Positions 1-12,227 of a DNA stretch of 64,000 bases are shown here, piece after piece. How positions within the stretch are numbered: the first letter of the stretch is position 1; every line of letters begins with the position of its first letter. The translations under genes were made by a program, and so were the position numbers. The notes below the pieces were generated by a model. That model searched no databases and was not told where the DNA came from. It worked only from the letters and a program-made list of their open reading frames with translations. The stretch is from Palsa-1248 sp963737835 (lineage in GTDB: Bacteria; Gemmatimonadota; Gemmatimonadetes; Gemmatimonadales; Gemmatimonadaceae): assembly GCA_963737835.1 (NCBI GenBank), contig CAVTUH010000001.1:186001-250000 (forward strand), read 5' to 3'.

Positions 1-426
1 GACCAACGACAGAATGCTGCGCGACGCGAGACCCATAGAGCGAAGCTCCTGACCGGTAAGAATCCGAGAGAATGAGATCGAGGGCGGGCGCTCTCACACT
101 GCCCTCCCGACGCCTCGTCAGCCGCCCGAGCAACGCTAAGAATTCATGAGAGCGCTCAGACGGCTCGCTCGTAGGACGAAGGTGTCGCGGCGGACCGGCA
201 GGGCCGACGCATTGCGTCGCCCCTGGATTGCGGCCCGGTTGCGCCAAACGGCGGGTGACGCATTGCGCCGCCCCTGGATTGCGGTCCGGTTGCGCCGAAC
301 GGCGGGCGACGCATGGCGTCGCCCCTACCCGCCGGTCCCCACGCATCGTGGGCGTTCCGTCGTCCGAACAGCAACCGGCAGATGCCAATGATTCGAATCG
401 CTGGCGATCCCCCTCAGCGATCCCGC
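1..426. other. Non-coding leader with a tandem repeat
   Basis: I find no credible gene here: the short open frames have repetitive, Arg/Pro-rich translations typical of GC-rich non-coding DNA. The second half holds the 51-bp tandem repeat listed separately. The stretch lies beyond the 3' end of the minus-strand PLP decarboxylase. Confidence 0.6.
206..345. repeat. 51-bp tandem repeat, about 2.5 copies
   Basis: Units begin at 206, 257 and 308, each opening with GACGCATTGCG or a one-base variant and continuing with a CCCCTGGATTGCGG / CGGTTGCGCC core; the third copy is partial. Each unit start is itself near-palindromic (GACGCA-T-TGCGTC in copy 1). The third copy contains GCGTCGCCCCTACCC (316-330), which recurs exactly at 35471-35485, so this is probably a REP-like dispersed palindromic element and not a gene part. 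Confidence 0.75.
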
Positions 427-1866
427 TCAGGGGGCGGTGGTCAGGCGCTTGGACGTGGCTGCGAGGACGTCGGCCAGCTGGCGGACGTGGTGCTCGCGCG
501 TGTAGAGGTTGAGCATGTTGAACCGCAGCCAGGTGCGGCCGGCGTGGGGTGTCGTCGAGAACCACGCGATCCCCGACGCCACCACGTCGCGTGCAATCTG
601 ATCCTGCAGTCGATCGAGCGCCTCCGGCGTCCACCCAGGGGGCTCCCATCTCGCACAGGCGATCGATAACTCGCCCCCATCCAGCACGCGGAATCCTCGC
701 TGGCCGAGCAACACCTCGAGCTCGCGCGTGAGCTCAATGTTGCTCTGGACGGCCGTCCTGATCGTACGCCACCCGTGCGCGCGCAGCGCCATCCAGACGG
801 TCAGCCCCGACGACCGACGCGAGCTCGGGACGCCCCGCTGCCAGGCGTCCACTTCCCCTTCGGTCGGAATGTATGACCCGGTGGTGGTCGCGAACGCGCG
901 GCGGGCGACGTCGCCGTGGGTCGTCAGCACCAGCGCCGCCGTGACGGGAATGAAGAACCACTTGTGCGGATCGATGGCAATGGAATCCGCCAACTCGACG
1001 CCGCTGAATCGGTGCCGCATCGACTCCAGCAGCAGTGCCGCTCCGCCGTAGCAGGCATCGACGTGAAGCCAGAGACCTTCCTCCCTGCAGACGGCGGCAA
1101 TGCTGGCGATGGGATCGATGGCCCCGGTTGCTGTCGTGCCTGCTGTGGCGACGACAGCAAACGGGGTGGCTCCCTCCGCGCGATCCCTGCGGATGCGCTG
1201 CGCCAATGCCTGGACGTCCATGACCCCGCGCCCGGAGCTCGGAATCGCAATCACGTCTTCACCTGCCAGCCCCGCGACCATCGCCGAACGACTGACCGTG
1301 AAGTGCGCGACATCGGATGCATACAGCCGGAAGCCGGGGCGCGCGGGTCCGCCAGTAGCGTGCACTCTCGCCAGTACGAGCGCTTGCAGCATCGCAAACA
1401 TGCCGCCCGGCACGAGCATCCCGTCCGCGCCACTCAAGCCAAAGAGGCGAGCGAAGCATCGAACGATCTCCTCTTCGCAGGTCGTCATCGCGGGCGACTG
1501 GTGGAACGCGCCGCCGTTGTTGTTGAGCGACGAGACGAGCAGGTCGCCCAGCGCCGCCCCCGGGAGTGGCGACGAGTTCACGAGACCGAGATAGAGTGGA
1601 TGCGGCGTCCCCATGGACGCTGGCAGCACCCACCGCTCAAATTCCTCGAGTGTCTGTGCGAGGCCGACGCCGTCTTCCAGCAGCGTGTCGGCGAAGGTCG
1701 CGCGCAGAGCTGCACGGTTCGTCACGGGCGCGACTCGTCGATCCTCGAGGCCTCGATAGATCGATACGAACAGAGCCGCTGCTTTGGCGGCCGCCTCATC
1801 GAAAGCCGGAGACGCGACCTCGGCGGCCACACCGCGCACATCGGCTGCTTGATCCAGGGCAGTCAT
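427..1866 (-). CDS. PLP-dependent group II amino-acid decarboxylase
   Basis: A 479-aa member of the pyridoxal-dependent decarboxylase family (aromatic-L-amino-acid / glutamate decarboxylase type). It would convert an L-amino acid to the amine plus CO2 in the cytoplasm. The PLP lysine is seen in DPHKW (K302), preceded by HVDACYGG with the ring-nitrogen aspartate (D270); the NNNGGAFHQSP motif lies near residue 115. Length and motif order are normal for the family. Substrate cannot be read from sequence; a tryptophan, tyrosine or phenylalanine-like substrate is the usual default. The start at 1866 is the first Met before a well-conserved N-terminal helix; no strong Shine-Dalgarno is visible. Confidence 0.9.
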   Translation of the reverse strand: MTALDQAADVRGVAAEVASPAFDEAAAKAAALFVSIYRGLEDRRVAPVTNRAALRATFADTLLEDGVGLAQTLEEFERWVLPASMGTPHPLYLGLVNSSPLPGAALGDLLVSSLNNNGGAFHQSPAMTTCEEEIVRCFARLFGLSGADGMLVPGGMFAMLQALVLARVHATGGPARPGFRLYASDVAHFTVSRSAMVAGLAGEDVIAIPSSGRGVMDVQALAQRIRRDRAEGATPFAVVATAGTTATGAIDPIASIAAVCREEGLWLHVDACYGGAALLLESMRHRFSGVELADSIAIDPHKWFFIPVTAALVLTTHGDVARRAFATTTGSYIPTEGEVDAWQRGVPSSRRSSGLTVWMALRAHGWRTIRTAVQSNIELTRELEVLLGQRGFRVLDGGELSIACARWEPPGWTPEALDRLQDQIARDVVASGIAWFSTTPHAGRTWLRFNMLNLYTREHHVRQLADVLAATSKRLTTAP

Positions 1867-1869
1867 GGG

Positions 1870-1923
1870 TGGGACATTAGACGTTGGACGTTAGAAAGGT
1901 TAGACGTTGGACGTTGGACGCCG
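1870..1923. repeat. TTAGACGTTGGACG short-repeat cluster
   Basis: Several overlapping copies of GACGTTGGACG / TTAGACG lie just upstream of the decarboxylase start. The same words recur at 9861-9935 and, in reduced form, at 21817-21833. All three sites are intergenic. Function unknown. Confidence 0.7.
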
Positions 1924-2076
1924 GAAAAACAAACCCCGAGGGCCAGGTTCCGGATAGCGCTGACCCTCGAGGTCTCATGTGGTGCGATCTCAATCGCTAC
2001 CTGGCGTTTGCATTGGTCCTGGGCACGGGTACCAATGCCTCCGCCGAGCGCTCAGCCGCTCGGTACCGATGTTGCC

Positions 2077-2664
2077 CTACTTCGCGTTGAGGTACTGCGC
2101 AGGGATCTTGAGATCCGGCCGTTCGGCGTTCCAGTAGATCGTCACGATGTACCACCGCGTCCCATCATTGAACAGCTGAAAGCTGTTGATGCCGCGCGCG
2201 AACGGTTGCGGGTCATTGGCGCCGTGGAACGACGCGTAGGAGCTGAAGACCTGCGCCACGGCGCCAAACGCGTCGACCTTCTGTCCGATACCCCGTTCGT
2301 AAAACGAGTGCGTCGTGAAGTATTCCGCAGCTGATTGTGCGAATTCATCGACCGTGGTGACGTGCAGCCGTGTGTGGCCGGTCGAGTCGCGTTCAGCCGG
2401 GATGAGGCGTGCGCCACGCACGAAGAGTGACCGAAAGCGCTGCCAGTCTCGCGATCCGGCCGGCCCGGAGATCACGTCGTACGCGGCGCGCAGAATCGCG
2501 TCGATCGACGAGACGTCGGATGGACGGGCAGCCGGCGACGGCGAGGTGTCACGAGGGGCGGTCGCCTGCGCCCACAAACTGCTGGAGAAGGCCGCGAGGA
2601 CGGTACAGATCGCCGCGCCCAAAATCCGCGAAGACCGGTGCGGGCGGTGGACGGTATCAGTCAT
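2077..2664 (-). CDS. Exported SnoaL/NTF2-like protein
   Basis: A 195-aa protein with an N-terminal signal peptide (hydrophobic stretch around residues 13-30, AQA-type cleavage). The remainder has the alpha+beta cone pattern of SnoaL / DUF4440 proteins: DWQRFRSLFVRGARLI near the start and a final SFQLFNDGTRWYIVTIYWNAE strand pair. Such domains bind small ligands, and the activity is not predictable. An in-frame upstream extension to 3003 is open but lies antisense to the ATP-grasp gene and reads as non-coding, so I chose the Met at 2664, which puts the signal peptide at the N-terminus. It is divergent from the ATP-grasp gene. Confidence 0.75.
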   Translation of the reverse strand: MTDTVHRPHRSSRILGAAICTVLAAFSSSLWAQATAPRDTSPSPAARPSDVSSIDAILRAAYDVISGPAGSRDWQRFRSLFVRGARLIPAERDSTGHTRLHVTTVDEFAQSAAEYFTTHSFYERGIGQKVDAFGAVAQVFSSYASFHGANDPQPFARGINSFQLFNDGTRWYIVTIYWNAERPDLKIPAQYLNAK

Positions 2665-2772
2665 ACTAGAAGCATACCGACGTCGCGATACGACGCCAGC
2701 CGGGTAAGGCTGCAGTCGCGTGGGCCGCGTTGCTTTGACCATTCGGCCCTCAAGGCACACTTTAGCGGCACC

Positions 2773-3774
2773 ATGACTCTCCGTTCCGCCGTGCGTACCT
2801 GGGTGGGGTTGGGGCCGCGAGAGGCGCCGATCCTGCAGGAGTCCCCTCCGGAGCCACTCGCGATCTGCGAATGCAATGCCTGGCAGGGCTTCATGGTCGA
2901 GGTCCTGTTTTCGCACGCAGTCCGAATCAGCGTGAAACCGGGGGACCCGGCGTCCGCGCTGCTCGACGCGATCCCGCCGACGGCACACGGCGTACTGGTG
3001 CACCTCAATGCCAGCATGACGCGTGGGTTCATCGGCGGCGTGGAGGCTTTCCGTACGGGCCTCCGCGAGCGAGGGCAGCGCGTCCTCAACCTCGATGCGG
3101 TTGACGTGCGAAAGTCGACCTTACACACGCGCTGTTCCGAGCTCGGTGTGCGCTCCGCGAGGGCTGGTCGGGACGGGCCGCCGGACGAACGTCTCGTCGT
3201 CAAGACCACGCTCAACTACGGCGGCCTGCCCGAGCGAGCACTCCGAGAGCAGTGGGGCGACCGAGCTGCGGCATTTACCGCCGACGTGGGCAATGCGATC
3301 ACCACCCATCTGGGCTACGTCGTCTCAACACGGGCTCAGGTCCCAGTCAGCGCGTGGAGCGATCCGACCCTTGTCGTCGAACGGTTCATCGAGAACCCGG
3401 AAGGATTGTTCTTTCGGGTATACGTGGCAGGGCCCGCGGGCGTCGTCAGCCTCGTCTGGGTAGAGGGCGACATCAAGAAGCTCACCACTGCCATCCGGCG
3501 GCGGCACAACTACTTCTTCTGGACGCTGCCCTCCGGAGAGACAGCGACATTGGGCCCTTCGAGCGATCGGGCAGTGCGCACTCTGATGGCTACGCGTCGG
3601 ATTGCCAGCGCCCTCAATGCCGACTTCCTGGGCGCCGACTGCGTGATGGACCGCGATGACGAGATCATCATCGTCGACGCCAACAAGACGCCCTACTGGG
3701 GTGAGCCACGACGGTCGCCGATCCTATCGCATCTCCGCCACGGGTTCAATGCGCTCATTGGTGATTTCACGTGA
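2773..3774 (+). CDS. ATP-grasp family protein
   Basis: A 333-aa protein with ATP-grasp features in order: an ATP-binding lysine in LVVKTTLNYGG (about 141-151), the hinge-like LVVERFIENPEGLFFRVYVAG (200-220), and a metal-binding end IIIVDANKTPYWG (298-310). ATP-grasp enzymes join a carboxylate to an amine or thiol through an acyl-phosphate. The first 110 residues would be the substrate-binding domain. Partner substrates are unknown. An in-frame start at 2638 would overlap the divergent SnoaL gene, and an internal Met at 2893 is possible; 2773 is a compromise that keeps the protein-like N-terminus. It lies 166 nt upstream of the large glycosidase on the same strand. Confidence 0.65.
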   Translation: MTLRSAVRTWVGLGPREAPILQESPPEPLAICECNAWQGFMVEVLFSHAVRISVKPGDPASALLDAIPPTAHGVLVHLNASMTRGFIGGVEAFRTGLRERGQRVLNLDAVDVRKSTLHTRCSELGVRSARAGRDGPPDERLVVKTTLNYGGLPERALREQWGDRAAAFTADVGNAITTHLGYVVSTRAQVPVSAWSDPTLVVERFIENPEGLFFRVYVAGPAGVVSLVWVEGDIKKLTTAIRRRHNYFFWTLPSGETATLGPSSDRAVRTLMATRRIASALNADFLGADCVMDRDDEIIIVDANKTPYWGEPRRSPILSHLRHGFNALIGDFT

Positions 3775-3940
3775 CATTGCTGCGGACTCGGCCATTGTGC
3801 GGCCAGCCCCGGCGTGGCAGATCGTCGAGCCGCGACGAGTAGGTACTAGTGGCTACATGTCCGAGACCGCTCGCCATTCAAGATTGAGCCCAATGCCGCT
3901 ATGAACCGGCTGCTCTCCAACGGGTGGCGAGGGGGTTTTC

Positions 3941-6675
<2,735 letters not shown>

Positions 6676-6679
<4 letters not shown>

Positions 6680-8403
6680 GGCGACCCTTCGCGGTCGGCG
6701 TAGCCCTTGGCCGCGTGCGACGCGATCGAGGCCGCCATCTCGCGCACCAGCTCGCCATTCGTCGCGTGGTGCCAGCCATGTCCCATCGCGGGGCGGCCGT
6801 AATGGAAGTCGGCGCCGAGCCGGGGTCCTTTCGCCGTGTCGATGAACTGTTGCAGATCCACGACCCCGAGATTGAGATAGAAATTATCCATGTCGCCGAC
6901 GTCAACGTGGATCTTGCCGGCGAGCTTGGGTGCGAGCGTCGCCCAGTGCCGCTCCAGGTAGGCCCGCAGGTCGAAGCCGTTGTCGCGCATGTAGGTCGCC
7001 ACATCGTGGTTGACGTGGCCCGTGCGCTTGTCCCACAGGGGCTTCGGGTACCCGTCATCGCCGACCGGCCCGTACACCGCCTCCCAAATCTCGAGTTGCT
7101 CGGCTGACCGTCCATGGCTGCCAAGAACGTCCTCGAGCTGGCTTTGCTGCCGCTCGGTGAGGAGCGGTTGTCCATCATTCGACCGCATAAACGGACGCTC
7201 GGGGTGATTCCATTCGCTCACGGGGCTGAAGAGAATGTTGACGTGCCCGGTCACGAGGAACGCGTTCGTGTCACTGTAGGCGTCGACCAGACCCCAATGA
7301 CGGAAATCAATGGGATCCGGAAAGGCTGTCCACGTCCCGCCGAAGAAATCCGGATGGTACAGCTGTAACGCGAGCGATTCCCACCCACCCGTCGACCCAC
7401 CGGAGAGAACCCTGGCGTAGGGCTTCGCGATGATGCGGAAGTGTGATTCCACGTACGGGATCAACTCCTGCATGATCGCGTCGCCGTACGGGCCGTTGTT
7501 CGCCGAATTCACCGCATACGAATCGTCGTAGTATGGCGTTGGGTGCTGGAAGGTGACGGCGATCACGCGAGGGAAGTTCGGACTCGTCCACTCCTTATAG
7601 AATGCGAAGCCGCTCTCACGATGATAGCCGGCGGTTGCCGCGACAATGCGCGCCGGTTCAGGAGTGCTGTCCGTCGAGAACCCAAGCGGTGGATTCAAGC
7701 CGAAGTGCCCCTGCGTGTAGAGGACCGGATAATGCCGATTCGGCTCCGCGTCGTATCCATCGGGCAGGAGCACGACCGCGCCCAAGTACATCGGGTGGCC
7801 CCAAAACTTCGAGAGCAGGTCGCTCTGGATCTTGATGTGCTTTGCCCATTTCGTGTCGGGGGGCGGGACGACCGGTGGCAAGACGTGGGTGAGCTGAAGA
7901 CGCACGTCGTAGCCGGTCGCCGGATCGAGATGCACGCGCTGGACCGTGCTCACCAGATTCCCGGGTGCGCGGGTGAAATGCTGGCCCTCCCACTGGTCCA
8001 TGTGTGCCCAGATCGTGTGTCCGTCGCTTCGATGGAATTCCGTGTAGACGTTCGCCAGAGCCTGTACGTAGTAGTCGCCCGCTGGGAGCGCGCGCAGGGA
8101 CGTGACTGGGTATCCCGCCGTGGTGTCGCTGACCACCGCAGCCTGACCCGACGGCAAGGTATCCACATCGACACCGAAGAACGGCGTCGGCGCGCTCCCC
8201 GACGCGCCACCGGCTGCAAGGCGAGGTTCAGGGGTCGAGTCGTGACTGACGAACACAAACACTCGGCCGGTCAGCGGATCTTTCCGCACCGCATCCGGGA
8301 CTGTCACCGAGAACGCGATTGGCGCCGCAGTCCGAGTTGCTGTGCAGGCTACGGTACCGATTCCCACGAGTCCAGCGCCACAGGCCAGCAAGACCTTTCG
8401 CAC
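6676..8403 (-). CDS. Exported lipoprotein esterase, enterochelin-esterase-like
   Basis: A 575-aa alpha/beta-hydrolase of the putative esterase (esterase D / enterochelin esterase-like) type. The N-terminus is a signal peptide ending in a lipobox-like GTVAC (C20), so a periplasmic or outer-membrane lipoprotein is likely. A beta-sandwich region (about 30-180) precedes the hydrolase domain. The nucleophile serine is in SGGSTGGWESL (S337). A late GHGWHHA segment supplies a candidate catalytic histidine. Substrate is unknown; esters or acyl-sugars are plausible. It is the last gene of the minus-strand run that begins at the amidohydrolase. Confidence 0.8.
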
Positions 8404-8479
8404 GTGTGCCTCACCGTTTGAGTCTGTTGACGCGCTGCGCCCAACGAACGGGTAGCGCCCTATCGAAGAGGTAGTGTCG

Positions 8480-9853
8480 TCATCGCGACGCCTGAGCGAC
8501 GACCGCCGTGTCGTGCGATTCGGCCGGTGTGCGATTCCGCACCAGGACGCCCAGGACCGACCAGCCGAGTAGCGCGAGCCACTCGTTGTGCGTGAAGTGA
8601 CCAGGGACGAATGGAAGGACCTTCATCAGAACCATGAGCAGCGTCACGACCATTCCTGCGGCTGCCACCCGGCGTCCGCCAGCCGTCGGACTCAGCTTGT
8701 AGTAGGCCGCACAGGCGGCCATCCAGCCGAGCGCTCCGACCGCCGATCCGACCTCCGAGATGGGAACGAGAATGGCGTCACCCATGAAGAGCGCGAGCGC
8801 AATGGCGACGCCCACGCAGACGATCGCGAGCGAGGGGGTCTGATAGCGCGGGTGCACACGGGCGAGGCTCGAATGCACGAGATGGCGTCGGCCAAGTCCA
8901 AAGAGGAGGCGAGACGCCGTCAACAAATTGGCATTGAAGATCTTCAACAACGAGATCAACGCAATCCCCATGATCACTCGAGTGATCCAGCGCGAGCCAA
9001 GGGCGTGCTCGAATGCGACCGCCGTCGCGAACCGTTCATGGGTGAGCGATTGCCAGGGTGCCGCGTACGCGACTGACGCGATGACGACGGCGTAAAACGC
9101 AAACCCGACCAGGAGCGACAGCATCACAGCAGTCGAGAACGAATCACCTTTGAAGGTCGGATGGGCTTCCTCGGCACATTTTCCGACCGAGTCGAAGCCG
9201 GTCAGGAAATAAGGCACGATCTGCCACACCAGAAGCACGGAGAGCGCCGGCGTATGGCTGAACGCCGGGTGGAAGTTGGCGAGCGACCCGTGCGTCACGC
9301 CGCCGGCGGCCAACGCGGCGACGAGGGCGAGCACCGCAAATGTCGTCCACCTCAGGAAGCGCGCGCTGACAGCGACCCCGCGACAGTTGACCGCCACAAA
9401 CACCGCGGTCAGCATGAGACCCAGCAGCAAGTGAGGCAGGTACACGCTGCTGTCGCCAACGCGGTAGAGCGCAATCGTGTTGAGGGCTGGCACGAGATAG
9501 CCGGCGATCCGCCCGATTGCGACCGCTTCATAGGGGCAGACGACGAAGTACACCAACAACATCACCCATCCCGTGGCGTAGCTCACGCCCCGAGGGAACA
9601 CCTTGGCGGTGTAGGCCACCTCCGCCGACGCGTCCGGGATCGCCTTCACGAGGCGACCATACACCCAGCCGACCGGGAGGAGCATCACCGCGCCGGCCGC
9701 AAACCCCAGGAGGGCGCCGACGGGGCCGCCGCGCAGGAGCCAGTCGTCCATAACGACCAGCCAGCCCACGCCGATCATCACGCCAAAACCGAGCGAGAAG
9801 TAATCGGTCAGGCCCAGCTTGCGGGCGAGTTGACTCGAGGTGGTATCGGGCAA
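8480..9853 (-). CDS. APC family amino-acid/amine permease
   Basis: A 457-aa inner-membrane transporter of the amino acid-polyamine-organocation superfamily with about 12-14 hydrophobic helices. The first helix carries the unwound GFGVMIGVGW motif characteristic of APC TM1. It lies downstream of the agmatinase/arginase-like gene on the same strand, separated by a 111-nt repeat-bearing spacer, which suggests uptake of a guanidino compound, amine or amino acid for that enzyme. Substrate is inferred from neighbourhood only. Confidence 0.88.
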   Translation of the reverse strand: MPDTTSSQLARKLGLTDYFSLGFGVMIGVGWLVVMDDWLLRGGPVGALLGFAAGAVMLLPVGWVYGRLVKAIPDASAEVAYTAKVFPRGVSYATGWVMLLVYFVVCPYEAVAIGRIAGYLVPALNTIALYRVGDSSVYLPHLLLGLMLTAVFVAVNCRGVAVSARFLRWTTFAVLALVAALAAGGVTHGSLANFHPAFSHTPALSVLLVWQIVPYFLTGFDSVGKCAEEAHPTFKGDSFSTAVMLSLLVGFAFYAVVIASVAYAAPWQSLTHERFATAVAFEHALGSRWITRVIMGIALISLLKIFNANLLTASRLLFGLGRRHLVHSSLARVHPRYQTPSLAIVCVGVAIALALFMGDAILVPISEVGSAVGALGWMAACAAYYKLSPTAGGRRVAAAGMVVTLLMVLMKVLPFVPGHFTHNEWLALLGWSVLGVLVRNRTPAESHDTAVVAQASR

Positions 9854-9860
9854 GGGGGTT

Positions 9861-9935
9861 AGAGGCTGGACGTCAGACGTTGGACGTTAGACGTTGGACA
9901 GTAGGCATTGGACGTTGGACGCTGGACGCTGATCG
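9861..9935. repeat. GACGTTGGACG short-repeat cluster
   Basis: At least five near-tandem copies of (A)GACGTTGGACG / GGACGCTGGACG fill most of the spacer between the agmatinase and the permease gene. They match the cluster at 1870-1923. They would be transcribed if the two genes form one operon. Confidence 0.75.
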
Positions 9936-9964
9936 GGGACAGCCGTGGGGCAGCCGATGAGCTG

Positions 9965-10939
9965 CTATGCGCAGAGGAGGCACAGCTGCTCGAACAGCAG
10001 GTTCGCGGCCAGCAGTGAGGTGATTTCCGCGGAGTCGTACGGCGGAGAGACTTCGACGAGGTCGCAGCCGACGAAGGGCAGGCCGAAGAGACCTCGCACC
10101 AGATCAAGTATCTGCGCACTCGATAGGCCGCCGACCTGCGGTGTCCCGGTGCCTGGCGCGAACGCCGGGTCGACGACGTCAATGTCGAGGCTGAGATAGG
10201 TCTTTCGGCTGCGGAACGTCTTCAGGTGCTTCTGAACCAGCCGCACACCGCCTTCATGGTATTCCTCGGCAGTGATGAAATCGATCCCGTGCTCCCGCGC
10301 AAAGTCCATGTCGTGCGCATCGTAGAGTTGACCCCGGAGTCCGACCTGGAGAATACACGATTCATCCAGGAGGCCTTCCTCGATGGCGCGCCGCACGGGG
10401 GTCCCGTGGGAATACTTCACGCCCCAGTACTGATCCCACGTGTCGGAGTGGGCATCGAGCTGGATCAACCCGACGGGCCCGTGGACGGCATGGATCGCCC
10501 GGAGAATCGGCAACAGAATCGAATGGTCCCCGCCGACGCACATCGGGATCGTGCCCGCCTCGAGCACGGGCGCGAGCCCGGCGGCGATCCGCTGGAACGT
10601 GTCATCGATCGAGAGTGGGTTGACGGACAGGTCCCCGTAGTCGGCCACCCGCACGACGTCGAACGGCATCAAATCGAGCACCGGGTTATAGGGCCTGATG
10701 ATCGCCGATTGCTCGCGAACATGGCGCGGCCCAAAGCGCGGGCCCGGGCGATACGTGGTGCCTCCATCGAACGGGACGCCAATGAGCGCCACGTCGAGGC
10801 GGCCGGCGTCACTTATGGCGGGCAACCGCATGAAAGTCGCGAGTCCGGCGAACCGAGGGAACTCGAGTGCATTGATCGGCTTGGGATGCGGTTCAGACAA
10901 CCGCTTCCGCTTCGGTGCCGCAGCACCGCGCTTCGGCAT
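9965..10939 (-). CDS. speB: Agmatinase/arginase family ureohydrolase
   Basis: A 324-aa ureohydrolase (agmatinase, arginase, formiminoglutamase, guanidinobutyrase family) that hydrolyses a guanidino group to urea plus amine using two Mn ions. All metal ligands are visible: GGDHS (H139), DAHSD (D162, H164, D166) and LDIDVVDP (D252, D254). The start at 10939 has GGAGG seven bases upstream and lies two bases after the preceding stop; longer in-frame starts overlap that gene. Agmatinase is the most common role, but guanidinobutyrase or guanidinopropionase cannot be excluded. The adjacent permease supports a catabolic job. Confidence 0.85.
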   Translation of the reverse strand: MPKRGAAAPKRKRLSEPHPKPINALEFPRFAGLATFMRLPAISDAGRLDVALIGVPFDGGTTYRPGPRFGPRHVREQSAIIRPYNPVLDLMPFDVVRVADYGDLSVNPLSIDDTFQRIAAGLAPVLEAGTIPMCVGGDHSILLPILRAIHAVHGPVGLIQLDAHSDTWDQYWGVKYSHGTPVRRAIEEGLLDESCILQVGLRGQLYDAHDMDFAREHGIDFITAEEYHEGGVRLVQKHLKTFRSRKTYLSLDIDVVDPAFAPGTGTPQVGGLSSAQILDLVRGLFGLPFVGCDLVEVSPPYDSAEITSLLAANLLFEQLCLLCA

Positions 10940-10941
10940 AC

Positions 10942-11403
10942 TCAGTCCTCCGGGGCCGGCACCGAGACGTGCTCGTGGATGATCAGCCACTTCCCCGCCC
11001 GCTTCTCGAACAAAACCGTCCACCGGCCGTAGACCGTCTCGGTCGACCCATCGCGTTTGACGGCGTCCGCGCGCCAGGTGGCTGTCCCCCAGGCAAAGTT
11101 GGCACCCACGTTATGGACCGATACGTCGTTCTCGAGCGTCGTCGCGAAGGACTTGTAGCCAGCGAACTCCTTGCGGACTCCCTCGGCGTATGCCTCCCAC
11201 CCCGTGTACTTGAGCGGCGAATCGTCGTAGAACACGAGGTCCGGATCCTTCGCGTAGAAGGGCGCCGCCTTGGCCGGATCCAAGTCGTCCCACGCGTGCA
11301 TGATCTTCGGCATGAGATCGCGAGGATCGTCGCCGGGCACGGGCGCTGAGCGGGCGGGCCACGAGAGCAGGAGCGCCCACGCGATGGGGAGGAGGCGTTT
11401 CAT
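10942..11403 (-). CDS. Exported SnoaL/DUF4440-like protein
   Basis: A 153-aa protein with a short signal peptide (MKRLLPIAWALLLSWPARS) and a SnoaL-like cone fold: DLDPAKAAPFYAKDPDLVFYDD, then GRWTVLFEKRAGKWLIIHEHVS near the C-terminus, typical of ketosteroid-isomerase-like DUF4440 proteins. Function cannot be assigned. It is tightly packed, 13 nt after the DsrE-like gene and 2 nt before the agmatinase start, so it is almost certainly co-transcribed with both. I chose the Met at 11403 because it begins the signal peptide. Confidence 0.8.
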   Translation of the reverse strand: MKRLLPIAWALLLSWPARSAPVPGDDPRDLMPKIMHAWDDLDPAKAAPFYAKDPDLVFYDDSPLKYTGWEAYAEGVRKEFAGYKSFATTLENDVSVHNVGANFAWGTATWRADAVKRDGSTETVYGRWTVLFEKRAGKWLIIHEHVSVPAPED

Positions 11404-11416
11404 ACGGAGCGCTGCG

Positions 11417-12139
11417 CTACGAGAGCGCTTCGTACGTGCAGCCGTGCTCCTGCGCGAGGCCAATCGCCATCGTGTGCGCTGGCACCAGGTAGACGCCCGG
11501 CAGCAACCCGGCGATCAGCTCCGCTCTGACAGCTTCGGGCGGCATTTGCATCTTGGTTGCCAAGTGGTGCGTGAGGCCTTTCAGCGCATTGTTGCACTGC
11601 CAGAAGATGACGCCACGCGCCTGAAGCGCTTCCACGGTGTGGTCCGCCATCGGGTCCCCGGCCTCGGCGGTCCGGAAGACATTGCGTGTCGTCCACGCAT
11701 CGCTGTGCGGCTCTTTCGTCTTGGTGTCCTCGCCAAACCCATACTTGGCCCAGATCGCATCATTGAAGTTGATGTGGCCCGAGCTGACCATGGCGGCGAC
11801 GGCAGTGACGTCCGGAGGGTTGAGCTTGAAGACGTCGCGATAGGCGTTGAGATAATTCCGGATCGTTCGGAGGCCTCCGCCATCGCCGAGCGTGCTGACG
11901 TCGTAGACCTGCTTGTGCCGCCCCGTGATGCGTGTGGTCCACGACATATCCCATGAGTTGTCCTTTTCAGGGTCGTGGCCGGGACCAGGCGAGGAGGTCG
12001 CCGCGGTTGCGACTGGCGTGGGATCGGCCGACGGGTGGGTCCCCGTGGTCGCGCACGCACCGGCAGCCAGGACCGCTCCGGCACTCGCGAGCTGTCCGAG
12101 AAAATCGCGGCGACTGCCTGTCTCATTCGCAAAGGACAT
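11417..12139 (-). CDS. Tat-exported DsrE/DsrF-like protein
   Basis: A 240-aa protein with a twin-arginine signal (SRRDFLGQLASAG) followed by a lipobox-like AAGAC. The mature part resembles the DsrE/DsrF fold: an LNAYRDVFKLNPPDVTAVAAMV strand-helix, a VIFWQCNNALKG segment that aligns with the usual cysteine-containing loop, and a closing GVYLVPAHTMAIGLAQEHGCTY. DsrE-family proteins carry sulfur or act in redox chemistry; this one would act in the periplasm. It heads the tight trio with the SnoaL-like and agmatinase genes. The family call rests on motif resemblance, not an alignment. Confidence 0.6.
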   Translation of the reverse strand: MSFANETGSRRDFLGQLASAGAVLAAGACATTGTHPSADPTPVATAATSSPGPGHDPEKDNSWDMSWTTRITGRHKQVYDVSTLGDGGGLRTIRNYLNAYRDVFKLNPPDVTAVAAMVSSGHINFNDAIWAKYGFGEDTKTKEPHSDAWTTRNVFRTAEAGDPMADHTVEALQARGVIFWQCNNALKGLTHHLATKMQMPPEAVRAELIAGLLPGVYLVPAHTMAIGLAQEHGCTYEALS

Positions 12140-12227
12140 CGACTGACTCCTGGCGGGGGGACGTGTGATTGCACCTCTCGTGGCGCGCCCAAGATTATCG
12201 CCACGCGGCGCCAGCGCGCCAGTTGAC

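Noticed and set aside
206..345. Tandem repeats that could suggest a CRISPR array
   Set aside because: Units abut with a 51-bp period, no unique spacers and no cas genes.
2010..2038. GCATTGGT/ACCAATGC inverted repeat as a terminator of the SnoaL-like gene
   Set aside because: Stem is only 8 bp with a 13-nt loop and no T-tract, so I did not call a terminator.
916..2334. A 472-codon plus-strand open frame opposite the PLP decarboxylase
   Set aside because: Antisense shadow in GC-rich DNA: no domain, Arg-rich composition, and it runs across two real minus-strand genes and their spacer.
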